The position numbers and the translations under genes were made by a program. Shown here piece by piece: positions 1 to 7,611 of a DNA stretch of 13,207 bases (the first letter of the stretch is position 1; each line of letters starts with the position of its first letter). The DNA lies in NCBI GenBank assembly GCA_902465115.1, contig CABQMC010000021.1, positions 1 to 13,207 on the forward strand, given 5' to 3'. The stretch comes from an uncultured Collinsella sp. (GTDB taxonomy: Bacteria; Actinomycetota; Coriobacteriia; Coriobacteriales; Coriobacteriaceae). Under the pieces are notes generated by a model. The model had not been told where the DNA came from. It ran no database searches and was given only the letters and a program-made list of their open reading frames with translations.

Positions 1-128
1 GCCTGGGCACGGCGCGCATCGTCGTCGAGCTCCACGTACAGCGGATCGAAATCGCGGCTGCGCTCCTCCACGGGGCGCAGCCCGTGGGTCACGCGATCGA
101 TATCAAGAAAAGCACCGGGCTTACCCAT
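1..128 (-). CDS. gltD: Glutamate synthase small subunit, N-terminal fragment (cut by window edge)
   Basis: Only the first 42 codons are in the window; the gene runs off the left edge. The encoded start (MGKPGAFLDIDRVTHGLRPV, then EERSRDFDPLY) matches the usual opening of the NADPH-dependent glutamate synthase small (beta) subunit. This subunit takes electrons from NAD(P)H through FAD and passes them to the large subunit, which makes glutamate from glutamine and 2-oxoglutarate. The ATG lies 5 nt after the gltB stop codon, and an AAGGAGG ribosome binding site is embedded in the last gltB codons, so the two are translationally linked parts of one operon. The FAD and NADPH-binding domains lie outside the window. 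The identification rests on the N-terminus and the gltB neighbour. Confidence 0.9.
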   Translation of the reverse strand, partial: MGKPGAFLDIDRVTHGLRPVEERSRDFDPLYVELDDDARRAQ

Positions 129-133
129 GGCAC

Positions 134-3100
134 TTACGCCTCCTTCTTGGTCGAAGCAACAGAGCTGGCGGCGGGCACAGCGCCAGCGACACCACCCGCC
201 GCATCAAAGCGAGCGACATCGGCGGCGTCGGCGCGACCGGTCACGATGTCAAACGCCAGCTCCTCGGCCTGCTCATGCGTCTTGCCGACGGCCTCGGCGG
301 CGGCGACAATCGCCAGCACGCGCTCGTACTCGGTCGGAATGACCTTCACAAAGTGCTTGCTCATCGTCTCAAAGCTGTAGAGCAGCTTAATGCCGCGAGG
401 GCTCTGCGTCGCGTCCACGTGCTCCTGGATGAGCGCACGAATCTGCGCCAGCTCGCCGGCCGTCGGGGCCTTGAGCTCAACGCTCTCGTGGTTCACACGG
501 GCATCGAGCGTGCCGTACTGGTCAAAGACGTAAGCCACGCCGCCCGTCATGCCGGCGGCGAAGTTCTGCCCGACCTCGCCCAGGATGAGCGCCAGACCTC
601 CCGTCATGTACTCGCAGCCATGGTTGCCGCAGCCCTCGACCACCACCGTGGCACCGGAGTTGCGTACGCCAAAGCGCTGGCCGGCCAGGCCGTTAATGAA
701 GCCGCGGCCACTCGTAGCGCCAAAGAACGCAACGTTGCCCACGATGATGTTCTCGTCGAACTTGTAGGTCGCATGCGGGTTGGGGCGCACCGACACCTCG
801 CCGCCCGAAAGGCCCTTGCCAAAGTAGTCGTTGGCGTCGCCGCACACGTTGAGCGTAATGCCGCGCGGCAGAAAGGCGCCAAAGCTCTGACCGGCCGAAC
901 CATCGCAATCGATGGTGATGGAGCCGGCGGGCAGGCCCTCGGGATGCGCCTTGGTCACCGCGTTGCCCAAGATGGTGCCCACGCAGCGGTTGACGTTGGC
1001 GATATCGGCGCGGAAGCGAATCGGACGCAGGTGCGCACGGGCATCGGCCGTATAGGGCACAAACAACGTGGAGTCGAGCGTCTTGTCGAGCTCACTGTCC
1101 GCAGCCATCTGCGGCAGGAAGTGACGACCGTCGGCACCCGGGATGTGGGCACCGAACTCGCAGGTCGCGCTCGCCAGCACGGGCGACAGATCGAGCAGGT
1201 TGGCCTTGCGGTTGCCCGGGACCTCAATCTGGCGCAAGCACTCGGGATGGCCGACCATCTCGTCGACGGTGCGGAAGCCCAGGCTCGCCATGACCTCGCG
1301 CAGCTGCTCGGCAACAAAGAGCATAAAGTGCTCAACGTGCTCGGGCTTGCCGCGGAAGCCGCGACGCAGGCGGCAGTTTTGCGTAGCGATGCCGGCCGGG
1401 CAGGTATCCTGCTGGCAGTCGCGCTGCATGAGGCAGCCCATGGAGATGAGCGGCATGGTCGCAAAGCCAAACTCCTCGGCGCCCAACAGGCAGGCGACAG
1501 CAACATCGTTGCCGTCCATGAGCTTGCCGTCGGCCTCGAGCACCACGCGCGAGCGCAGGCCGTTTTGCAGCAGCGTCTGCTGGGCCTCGGCAAGGCCAAG
1601 CTCCAGCGGCAGACCGGCGTGCCAGATCGAATCGCGCGCCGCGGCACCGGAGCCGCCGTTGTGGCCGCTGATCAAGATCTTGTCGGCAGCGCCCTTGGCC
1701 ACACCGGTGGCGATGGTGCCGACACCGGCCTCGCTGACCAGCTTGACCGACACGCGTGCGCCGGGGTTGGCGTTCTTAAGGTCAAAGATCAGCTCTGCCA
1801 GGTCCTCGATAGAGTAAATATCGTGGTGCGGCGGGGGCGAGATCAGGCCGATGCCGGGCGTGGACTGACGGACCTCGGCGATCCAGGGGTAGACCTTCTT
1901 GCCGGGCAGGTGGCCGCCCTCGCCGGGCTTGGCCCCCTGGGCCATCTTGATCTGAATCTCGAAGGCGCTGCACAGGTAGCGGCTCGTCACGCCAAAGCGC
2001 GCGCTTGCCACCTGCTTGATGGCGGAGTTCTTGGAGTCACCGTTGGCCAGCGGGGTCTCGCGACGCGAATCCTCGCCGCCCTCGCCCGAGTTGGAACGAC
2101 CGTGCAGGCGGTTCATGGCGATGGCCATGCACTCGTGTGCTTCTTTGCTGATGGAACCGTACGACATGGCGCCGGTGTTAAAGCGGCGGACGATGTTGAG
2201 CGCGGGCTCCACCTCGTCGAGTGCCACCGGAGTGCGGCCGCTGGCATCAAAGTCCAGCAAGTCGCGCAGACGCACGGCACGGCCGGTGCGGTGCAGGCGA
2301 GCGCTGTACTCCTTAAAGGTGTCGTAGCTGTCCTCGCGGCAGGCGGTCTGCAGCAAGTAGACGGTCTGCGGATCGATGAGGTGATCCTCGCCGCCGAGCG
2401 GGCGCCACTTGGTCAGGCCCAACGTGGGCAGCTGATCGGGAGCCGGGCTCTTAAGGATAGCGAGTGCGGCGTCGTAGCGCTCGTTTTGCTCGCGCTCAAC
2501 GTCCTCGACACCCATACCGCCCACACGGCTCACCGTGCCGGCGAAGTACGCGTTGACGAACTCCGGAGTGAAGCCCACGGCCTCGAAGATCTGCGCCGAA
2601 TGGTAGCTCTGCACCGTGGAGATGCCCATCTTGGACATGATGGAGACGATGCCGGCGGTCGCAGCCTTGTTGTAGTTGGCGATGCCCTGCTCGGCCGTCA
2701 CGTCCAGGTCGCCGCGTGCCGCCAGATCGCGGATGCACGCATGTGCGTTGTACGGATAGATGCCGCTCGCGGAGTAGCCCACCAGTGCCGCAAAGTCGTG
2801 CGGGGATACAGCGTCGCCGCACTCCACCACGATGTCGGCAAAGGTACGCACGCCGGCGCGGATCAGGTGGTTGTGCACGCAGCCCACGGCGAGCAGTGAC
2901 GGTACGGGCACCTCGCCCGCAGCGGCACGATCGCTCAACACCACGATGTTCACGCCGTCGCGGACCGCGGCCTCAACGTCCTCTGCAAGCTGCTTGAGCG
3001 CAGCCTGCAGCGCACCCTCGCCGGCATCGCGGCGGTAGACGGCACGGAAACGGCGGGTCTTAAAGCCCACGCGGTCGATGGCGCAGATACGCTCGAACTC

Positions 3101-4711
3101 CTCCTCGCTCAGCAGCGGACGCTCCAGGCGCACCAGCTGACAGGCCGTACGGGAGTCCTCGAGCAGGTTGCCGTGGTTGCCCAGGTAGAGCGTGGTCGAG
3201 GTGACCATATGCTCGCGAAGAGCATCGATGGGCGGATTCGTGACCTGAGCGAACAGCTGATAGAAGTAGTCGAAGAACGAGCGCGTCTTCTTGGACAGGC
3301 AGGCCAGCGGCGCATCGATGCCCATCGAGGCGAGCGGCGCCTTGCCCTGCTGGGCCATGGGACGCACGACCTCGTCGACGTCATCCCAGTGGTAGCCGAG
3401 CTTGGCCATGCGCACGGCGGCGGGCACCTCGGCGTCCTCGGCGGGCGTTGCCGCAACGGGCTCATCAAGCGCGTCAACGGTCAGCGTCTCCTCGGCAATC
3501 CAATCACGGTAGGGCTTTTCCTTAGCATAGCGGGCGCGCAGCTCGTCGTTGTAGATCACGCGGCCGCGGGCAAAATCGACCTCGAGCATCTGGCCCGGCC
3601 CCAGACAGCCGCTCGTCAGGATGTTCTCGTCGGTAAAGGCGATGGCCGCCGGGCCGTCCCACGGCTCCATGAGCATGGACTGGTAGGCGTCGTAGGCGCG
3701 GCGCTCCTCGCTCAGACTGTCGTTGTGGTCCCACGGCTCGGGCAGCAGCATGGATGCGGCACGCGTGAGCGGACGGCCGTTCATGACCAAGAACTCGAGC
3801 ACGTTGTCCAGAATCGCGGAGTCGGAGCCCTCGCGGTTGATGATGGGCATCACACGCTCAAGATCGTGCTGCAGCACGGGGCTGTACAGATTGGGCTCGC
3901 GGGCGCGAATCCAGTTGACGTTGCCCTTGAGGGTGTTGATCTCGCCGTTGTGGATGATAAAGCGGTTGGGGTGCGCGCGCTCCCAGCTGGGCGTGGTGTT
4001 GGTGGAGTAGCGTGAGTGGACGAGCGCCACGGCCGTTTTGACGGCGGCGTCGTTGAGATCGATGAAGAAGCGGCGCATCTGCGTGGCGACCAACATGCCC
4101 TTGTACACGATGGTGCGCGAGCTCATGGAGCACACATAGAAGATCTTGTTGCGCAGGGCAAACTCGGCGTCAGCCTTCTTCTCGATGGTGCGGCGGCACA
4201 CGTACAGGCGGCGCTCGAAGGCGTCGCCGGCGGGCGTGTCGTCCGGACGGCCCAGGAAAGCCTGCAGGATAGTGGGCATGCAGGCGCGGGCTGTCTCGCC
4301 CAGGTCGTGCGGGTCGACCGGCACCTCGCGCCAAAAGAGCAGCGGCACGCCGGCCTCGGCGCAGCCCTCCTCAAACACGCGGCGGGCATCCTCTACGCCC
4401 TTGTCGTCCTGCGGGAAGAACAGCATGGCCACGCCATAGTCGCCCTCTGCCGGCAGAATCTGGCCGCACTTTTGAGCCTCTTTGCGGAAAAAGTGATGCG
4501 GAACCTGGAACAGGATGCCGGCGCCGTCGCCGGTGTTCTTCTCGAGTCCCGTACCGCCGCGGTGCTCCAAGTTGACCAGAATGGACAGCGCGTCGTCCAG
4601 AATCTGGTGATGGCGCTCACCGTTGATATCGGCAAGCGCGCCGATGCCACACGCATCGTGATCGAATTCGGGGCGATAAAGGCCCTGCTGCTGAGCGGAA
4701 TCTGCCTGCAT
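134..4711 (-). CDS. gltB: Glutamate synthase large subunit (GOGAT alpha)
   Basis: This 1525-residue protein is full length for the family. It converts glutamine plus 2-oxoglutarate to two glutamates in the cytoplasm, using electrons from GltD, and is central to ammonium assimilation. The class II glutamine amidotransferase domain begins at Cys21 (DACGIGALAD). That cysteine would become the N-terminal nucleophile after removal of a 20-residue propeptide, as in known GltB proteins. The family signature NSGEGGED lies near residue 872 and the FMN-site glycine motif SGHNGGSGAA near 1012. The 3Fe-4S cysteines are Cys1093, Cys1099 and Cys1104 (C-x5-C-x4-C), followed by the C-terminal glycine-rich beta-helix domain. 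The ATG is preceded by a strong GGGGAGG site. gltD follows after 5 nt. Nothing appears truncated. Confidence 0.97.
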   Translation of the reverse strand: MQADSAQQQGLYRPEFDHDACGIGALADINGERHHQILDDALSILVNLEHRGGTGLEKNTGDGAGILFQVPHHFFRKEAQKCGQILPAEGDYGVAMLFFPQDDKGVEDARRVFEEGCAEAGVPLLFWREVPVDPHDLGETARACMPTILQAFLGRPDDTPAGDAFERRLYVCRRTIEKKADAEFALRNKIFYVCSMSSRTIVYKGMLVATQMRRFFIDLNDAAVKTAVALVHSRYSTNTTPSWERAHPNRFIIHNGEINTLKGNVNWIRAREPNLYSPVLQHDLERVMPIINREGSDSAILDNVLEFLVMNGRPLTRAASMLLPEPWDHNDSLSEERRAYDAYQSMLMEPWDGPAAIAFTDENILTSGCLGPGQMLEVDFARGRVIYNDELRARYAKEKPYRDWIAEETLTVDALDEPVAATPAEDAEVPAAVRMAKLGYHWDDVDEVVRPMAQQGKAPLASMGIDAPLACLSKKTRSFFDYFYQLFAQVTNPPIDALREHMVTSTTLYLGNHGNLLEDSRTACQLVRLERPLLSEEEFERICAIDRVGFKTRRFRAVYRRDAGEGALQAALKQLAEDVEAAVRDGVNIVVLSDRAAAGEVPVPSLLAVGCVHNHLIRAGVRTFADIVVECGDAVSPHDFAALVGYSASGIYPYNAHACIRDLAARGDLDVTAEQGIANYNKAATAGIVSIMSKMGISTVQSYHSAQIFEAVGFTPEFVNAYFAGTVSRVGGMGVEDVEREQNERYDAALAILKSPAPDQLPTLGLTKWRPLGGEDHLIDPQTVYLLQTACREDSYDTFKEYSARLHRTGRAVRLRDLLDFDASGRTPVALDEVEPALNIVRRFNTGAMSYGSISKEAHECMAIAMNRLHGRSNSGEGGEDSRRETPLANGDSKNSAIKQVASARFGVTSRYLCSAFEIQIKMAQGAKPGEGGHLPGKKVYPWIAEVRQSTPGIGLISPPPHHDIYSIEDLAELIFDLKNANPGARVSVKLVSEAGVGTIATGVAKGAADKILISGHNGGSGAAARDSIWHAGLPLELGLAEAQQTLLQNGLRSRVVLEADGKLMDGNDVAVACLLGAEEFGFATMPLISMGCLMQRDCQQDTCPAGIATQNCRLRRGFRGKPEHVEHFMLFVAEQLREVMASLGFRTVDEMVGHPECLRQIEVPGNRKANLLDLSPVLASATCEFGAHIPGADGRHFLPQMAADSELDKTLDSTLFVPYTADARAHLRPIRFRADIANVNRCVGTILGNAVTKAHPEGLPAGSITIDCDGSAGQSFGAFLPRGITLNVCGDANDYFGKGLSGGEVSVRPNPHATYKFDENIIVGNVAFFGATSGRGFINGLAGQRFGVRNSGATVVVEGCGNHGCEYMTGGLALILGEVGQNFAAGMTGGVAYVFDQYGTLDARVNHESVELKAPTAGELAQIRALIQEHVDATQSPRGIKLLYSFETMSKHFVKVIPTEYERVLAIVAAAEAVGKTHEQAEELAFDIVTGRADAADVARFDAAGGVAGAVPAASSVASTKKEA

Positions 4712-4903
4712 CGCGATCCTCCCCTAGATATTTAGACAGTCAGTTGAATAGGCATACTAGGAGCATCGCCGGCCCGTTGTGTTTCCCGCCCGTTTCGAAA
4801 CAATCGCGTAACGCACACCCTACGAGTGGACACCGCCGACCTCAAGGACGGCAACAAGGGCCCCAGGTTCGGCCCGTAAGCTCACCGCTTCAAACATCTC
4901 AAT

Positions 4904-4957
4904 CTGTAACAGGAGGAGCCGATTTTGGCGCTTAGATGTTACAGTACTGACCTGTAA
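4904..4957. promoter_or_regulatory. Candidate operator: CTGTAA/TTACAG dyad group upstream of gltB
   Basis: TTACAG at 4939-4944 and CTGTAA at 4952-4957 form a 6-base inverted repeat with a 7-base spacer. A third copy, CTGTAAC at 4904-4910, pairs with GTTACAG at 4938-4944 as a 7-base inverted repeat. The size and spacing are typical of a dimeric regulator's site. Its place upstream of gltB suggests nitrogen or amino-acid control, but no regulator can be named, and a phage-related role is possible. Confidence 0.4.
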
Positions 4958-5011
4958 GAACGACAAAAACGAACACACCGTTTACCTGCTGGTTTAAGTA
5001 CGACAACAACG
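4955..5011. repeat. Pair of 17-base direct repeats, 40 bases apart
   Basis: TAAGAACGACAAAAACG (4955-4971) and TAAGTACGACAACAACG (4995-5011) match at 15 of 17 positions and start exactly 40 bases apart, close to four turns of the helix. Read toward gltB they are CGTTnTTGTCGTnCTTA. Tandem sites on the same face of DNA suggest cooperative binding of a regulator. The left copy shares bases 4955-4957 with the CTGTAA half-site. The function is inferred from arrangement only. Confidence 0.45.
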
Positions 5012-5110
5012 GCAGAAGCGCATAAAACGGGTTAGCACGCGCACTTGGGATTATTTGGGGATACGCTAGGGTCACCGTCGAGCTGACGAATCGTCTTGTT
5101 TTAATTCAAA

Positions 5111-5149
5111 AAAAGCTCCCTCCCTGGACAACCAGGGAGGGGGCTTTTT
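5111..5149. terminator. Strong bidirectional intrinsic terminator after the phage lysis genes
   Basis: A 13-base-pair stem (5115-5127 with 5132-5144, one G-T pair) closes an ACAA loop and is flanked by a run of A on the left and T on the right, so it gives a U tract in either direction. It lies 28 bases beyond the endolysin stop codon and most likely ends the leftward late transcript before it enters gltB control DNA. Confidence 0.9.
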
Positions 5150-5176
5150 CGTTTGTTGCCAATCAATAATCGAGGG

Positions 5177-6136
5177 TCATCGGTACAACCCACGGACCAG
5201 CGCCTTGCCGATCGCGACGTTGGTGTCACGGCCGTGGTAGCCATCGGCGCCTGACGAGCCGCACGAGATACCATGTGCGATAAGCCAACGCTGGTGCTGT
5301 TTGATGGTTCCGCTGTTCATCTGGCGAGCCTGGACACCGCAGAACTCAGGGTAGATCTTGCAACCCACTTTGCGCTGAAGCGCCAGGACCATATCAGAGC
5401 CGCAACCTTTTCCGGCCTTCGCCCACTCGACGCAGCCCGCATCGACGGCCCAGAAATAAGACTTGTTAGTGAGCCACTGGCCCGAGATGACCCCGTCGGC
5501 GGAGGTCCCAAGCTGGCGCTGAAGCTCCCTAATCATCTTGGGACCGAGGTAGCGCGTGTCACCGAGGCTCGAGACGGTGTTATCCCTGACCTCAGTGTGT
5601 GTGCCGCTGAGCGTCTTGCCGTCGCCGAGCCAGTACAAGGTGCCGTCCCACGGATAGCTGTAGTACGGCTTGATGTTGCTCTCGCGCCCCGTCTGATCGC
5701 CCTCTGCACCGGTGACGGTGCCTTTTTCCGAGATGGAAAACTGCGCCAGCATGTCGCCGCGTATGGAGCCGTAGGGAGAGATGCACACGGCGGTGTGATG
5801 CCTCTCGTGGAGATAGATGTCGCCGCGCCGCGCCGACTTTACGCCCATCTTTCGCCATCCGAAAAGCCCGGTCTTGAGCAACTGCGTGCGCATGTTGCCG
5901 GTATAGGTGGCGCCGAACGTGTTCACGCCAACGGCGCGCAGGGCGGTTATCACCGCTGAGCTACAGTCACGGTCGCCGCCCGCGACGGTCACAGTCGTGC
6001 CATCGGAAAGAGTGATGACCTCCGTGGTGCCGTCGCCCATGCGGTTTATCTGGGAATAGCCGTGTCCCGCTCCCCCGTCATGCGAGACGAGGTGCTCAAT
6101 TACCTGCGCGAAGGCCTCACGCTGAGTGATCGCCAC
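5177..6136 (-). CDS. Phage endolysin: NlpC/P60-type (Amidase_5-like) peptidoglycan hydrolase
   Basis: The 319-residue enzyme cleaves host peptidoglycan at the end of the lytic cycle. The N-terminal half looks like the bacteriophage peptidoglycan hydrolase family. DCSSAV holds the probable catalytic Cys58, and GDIYLHERHHTAVC the probable catalytic histidine (His113 or His114), numbered from the GTG. The C-terminal half (from about residue 195) has two stretches resembling peptidoglycan-binding repeats (GPKMIRELQRQLGTSADG; DMVLALQRKVG). No signal peptide is seen, so export through the neighbouring holin fits. I chose the GTG at 6136 because GGAGGAGG lies 8 bases before it. An in-frame ATG at 6154 has no such site. 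The gene overlaps the holin end by 20 bases and is followed by the terminator. The exact bond cleaved is not determined. Confidence 0.87.
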   Translation of the reverse strand: MAITQREAFAQVIEHLVSHDGGAGHGYSQINRMGDGTTEVITLSDGTTVTVAGGDRDCSSAVITALRAVGVNTFGATYTGNMRTQLLKTGLFGWRKMGVKSARRGDIYLHERHHTAVCISPYGSIRGDMLAQFSISEKGTVTGAEGDQTGRESNIKPYYSYPWDGTLYWLGDGKTLSGTHTEVRDNTVSSLGDTRYLGPKMIRELQRQLGTSADGVISGQWLTNKSYFWAVDAGCVEWAKAGKGCGSDMVLALQRKVGCKIYPEFCGVQARQMNSGTIKQHQRWLIAHGISCGSSGADGYHGRDTNVAIGKALVRGLYR

Positions 6137-6512
6137 TAGCGTCGCCTCCTCCATCGTGCTTGAAGATGCGCATGAGCGGGGTGTCGCGCAGCTCGGGATA
6201 GCCTGAGCAGACGTTCTCCATGCAGCTCGCGACCTCCATGAGGGCGATGTAGGCGCAAACGACCGTGACGGTCACGCCGCCCAGGCCAAGGCCCACGACA
6301 TGCTGCGTGCCCGCCTCGATGATGATGGAAAGCAGGATAACGCAGAGGAGCTGCGCCTTGTGGCCGAGCCCCTCGCGCATCTTGGAGCTCGAAACGGTAC
6401 CGTTGATGACGGCGCTGATGAAGCCGGTGACGATGTCCATGAGCATTAGTGCGCATGCAATGCTAATGGCCCAGACCTGAGGTTCAGTTAGCTGTACGGG
6501 CATGTTGGGCAT
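6117..6512 (-). CDS. Phage holin (toxin secretion/phage lysis holin family)
   Basis: This small 131-residue membrane protein would form the lesion that lets the endolysin reach the wall. Hydrophobic segments lie at about residues 13-38 (WAISIACALMLMDIVTGF), 54-66 (LLCVILLSIIIEA) and 72-92. Between the first two is the loop NGTVSSSKMREGLGHKAQ, a pattern typical of the Phage_holin_4/TcdE-like family. The C-terminus is hydrophilic. A GGGGAGG site precedes the ATG, which is 11 bases after the preceding gene's stop. The 3' end overlaps the endolysin start, the usual holin-endolysin coupling. Confidence 0.9.
   Translation of the reverse strand: MPNMPVQLTEPQVWAISIACALMLMDIVTGFISAVINGTVSSSKMREGLGHKAQLLCVILLSIIIEAGTQHVVGLGLGGVTVTVVCAYIALMEVASCMENVCSGYPELRDTPLMRIFKHDGGGDASGDHSA
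6145..6152 (-). promoter_or_regulatory. Ribosome binding site that sets the endolysin start at GTG
   Basis: GGAGGAGG lies inside the end of the holin gene. It is 8 bases upstream of GTG (6134-6136) and overlaps the alternative ATG at 6152-6154, which therefore cannot use it. Confidence 0.7.
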
Positions 6513-6523
6513 GCGAACCTCCC

Positions 6524-7096
6524 CTAACCGTTGCTCACGATGGTCCAGGCGCTGTCAGAACCGAAGGCGCCCGGCTCCAGCGTGTTCTCATCCATTAGCG
6601 ACTCATACACTTTGCCGTACTTAGAGACTCGGTCGCCCTTAGCGTACGTCTTGCCGCCGACCCACTCGGGAACGCCCTCGCCGCCGGCCGTGGACGCCAC
6701 GACCTTCGCCCAGTGCTGAGGGTCGGAAACGGGGTCCGCAGCGGTCGCCGTGTGGCCGGAGATGGCCTTGTAGAGCGTGCCCTGCCAGAGCACGCGGGCT
6801 CCTTGCTCATAGACATGACCGCATGCATAGAGTGGATAGAGCGCCGGAACCTTCAACGCATCATCGTCGGAGAGGGCGGCCGCCTGGATCTGGGCGAGCA
6901 TGAGGGCAGCGTCCTGAGGCGTTCCGGCATCGGGAACGAGAGTCCACACCTGCCAGATGGCGCCGTCATGCTGCTCATAGGCGAGCACCGTGTGGTAACC
7001 GGCGTCGGGGTTGGGTTCCGCAGCCTCGCGAATCGGCAGGCCGGAGCCGTCCGTAGTCAGGTAGACAGACCCAGATACAAATTGTCCGTAAAACAT
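6524..7096 (-). CDS. Phage tail-associated protein with two carbohydrate-binding (CBM5/12-like) modules
   Basis: This 190-residue protein has two C-terminal segments with the aromatic pattern of chitin-type CBM5/12 modules. One is near residues 91-137 (YEQGARVLWQGTLYKAISGH, ending QHWAKVV). The other is near 148-188 (WVGGKTYAKGDRVSKYGKVY, ending SAWTIVS). The N-terminal part (YGQFVSGSVYLTTDGSGLPI) is clearly related to that of the next gene upstream, so the two are tandem paralogues. I chose the ATG at 7096 because AAGGAG sits 4 bases before it, overlapping the upstream gene's stop codon; a longer ORF from 7126 lacks a site. A role in binding host wall sugars, on the virion or to aid lysis, is inferred from the modules and from the position between tail fibre and holin. 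Confidence 0.75.
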   Translation of the reverse strand: MFYGQFVSGSVYLTTDGSGLPIREAAEPNPDAGYHTVLAYEQHDGAIWQVWTLVPDAGTPQDAALMLAQIQAAALSDDDALKVPALYPLYACGHVYEQGARVLWQGTLYKAISGHTATAADPVSDPQHWAKVVASTAGGEGVPEWVGGKTYAKGDRVSKYGKVYESLMDENTLEPGAFGSDSAWTIVSNG

Positions 7097-7104
7097 TTTT
7101 CTCC

Positions 7105-7512
7105 TTAATGGTTGATTCTTTCCCAAAGCTCCGGAGCCGTATCGGGCTCAGATCCGATACGGGGTGCATGCGTCTGCAGGCACTTGTACAGGTCGCCTCC
7201 ATATGCCACGCGCGCGCCAGCGGCATACGAGGCCTCACCCACATACCACGGCCGGATGAGCTGGGGTACCTTCAGCGCGTCCACATCACCGAGAGTCTCG
7301 GCGGACATGGCAGCAAGCCGCACCGCGTCATCGCGCACCCTGTCTGGCACGACACTCCATACTTGGTAGATGGAACCGCCCCGCTGCTCATACGCCATGT
7401 CCGCCTTGAAACCCTCAGGGACCTCAGGTTCATCAGACGCGAGAATCGGGAGGCCCCTCCCGTCTGTCGCCAGGCGCACTGCGGGCCCGACAAGGGTCCC
7501 GATCAATGCCAT
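7105..7512 (-). CDS. Phage tail-associated protein with one carbohydrate-binding (CBM5/12-like) module
   Basis: This 135-residue protein is a paralogue of the following gene. The N-terminal parts align (VRLATDGRGLPI against VYLTTDGSGLPI; AYEQRGGSIYQVWSVVPD against AYEQHDGAIWQVWTLVPD), then DALKVP is shared, followed by one CBM5/12-like module at about residues 86-133 (WYVGEASYAAGARVAYGG, LYKCLQTH, ELWERI). AAAGGAG lies 5 bases before the ATG. This is the first late gene downstream of the recombinase and cassette block, and about 1.5 kb separate its start from the tail-fibre start. Late transcription must therefore cross the antisense recombinase gene to reach it, unless it has its own promoter. 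Its presumed job is sugar binding at the host surface. Confidence 0.72.
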   Translation of the reverse strand: MALIGTLVGPAVRLATDGRGLPILASDEPEVPEGFKADMAYEQRGGSIYQVWSVVPDRVRDDAVRLAAMSAETLGDVDALKVPQLIRPWYVGEASYAAGARVAYGGDLYKCLQTHAPRIGSEPDTAPELWERINH

Positions 7513-7611
7513 TTAGACTCCTTTCTCTCGACCTCTCGTGGCAGAAATCCCACGCGCGTATCCTCTCCTTGAGAGCCCACGCGTCTGGGATTTACGGGAT
7601 TGGAGACCATG
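7513..7611. promoter_or_regulatory. Divergent control region between recombinase and carbohydrate-binding gene, with inverted repeat
   Basis: This 99-base gap holds the ribosome binding sites of both divergent genes. An interrupted inverted repeat, AAATCCC-ACGCG (7545-7556) and CGCGT-CT-GGGATTT (7580-7593), lies just upstream of the recombinase start. It could be an operator for the recombinase gene or an RNA hairpin in its leader. No clear -35/-10 pair is visible, so promoter positions are not given. Confidence 0.5.

Larger units (their letters stand above)
4712..5110. other. Gene-free region between gltB and the prophage late-operon terminator
   Basis: About 400 bases hold no convincing gene on either strand. 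They contain the gltB leader and ribosome binding site (next to 4711), a 10-base palindrome GTTTCGAAAC at 4792-4801, a CTGTAA/TTACAG motif group between 4904 and 4957, and a pair of 17-base direct repeats at 4955 and 4995. The gltBD promoter must lie here or further upstream. The phage/host attachment junction is also expected in this stretch, because phage lysis genes end just to its right, but no tRNA gene or duplicated core can be identified with only one prophage end in view. Confidence 0.6.

Noticed and set aside
2802..2811. GGGGATACAG, a partial match to the crossover site, inside gltB
   Set aside because: It lacks the full 11-base core and lies in a conserved host gene; taken as chance.
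275..2899. Long 874-codon open frame on the plus strand
   Set aside because: It is antisense to gltB, whose full-length family match and catalytic motifs are unmistakable; high GC keeps the opposite frame open.
5057..5064. GGGGATAC in the gene-free region, resembling one arm of the crossover site
   Set aside because: Only eight bases match and the TCTGT centre is missing, so it is not a fifth site.
4712..5110. tRNA gene or CRISPR array in the gene-free region
   Set aside because: No cloverleaf-forming sequence and no regularly spaced multiple repeats; the only direct repeats are a single pair.
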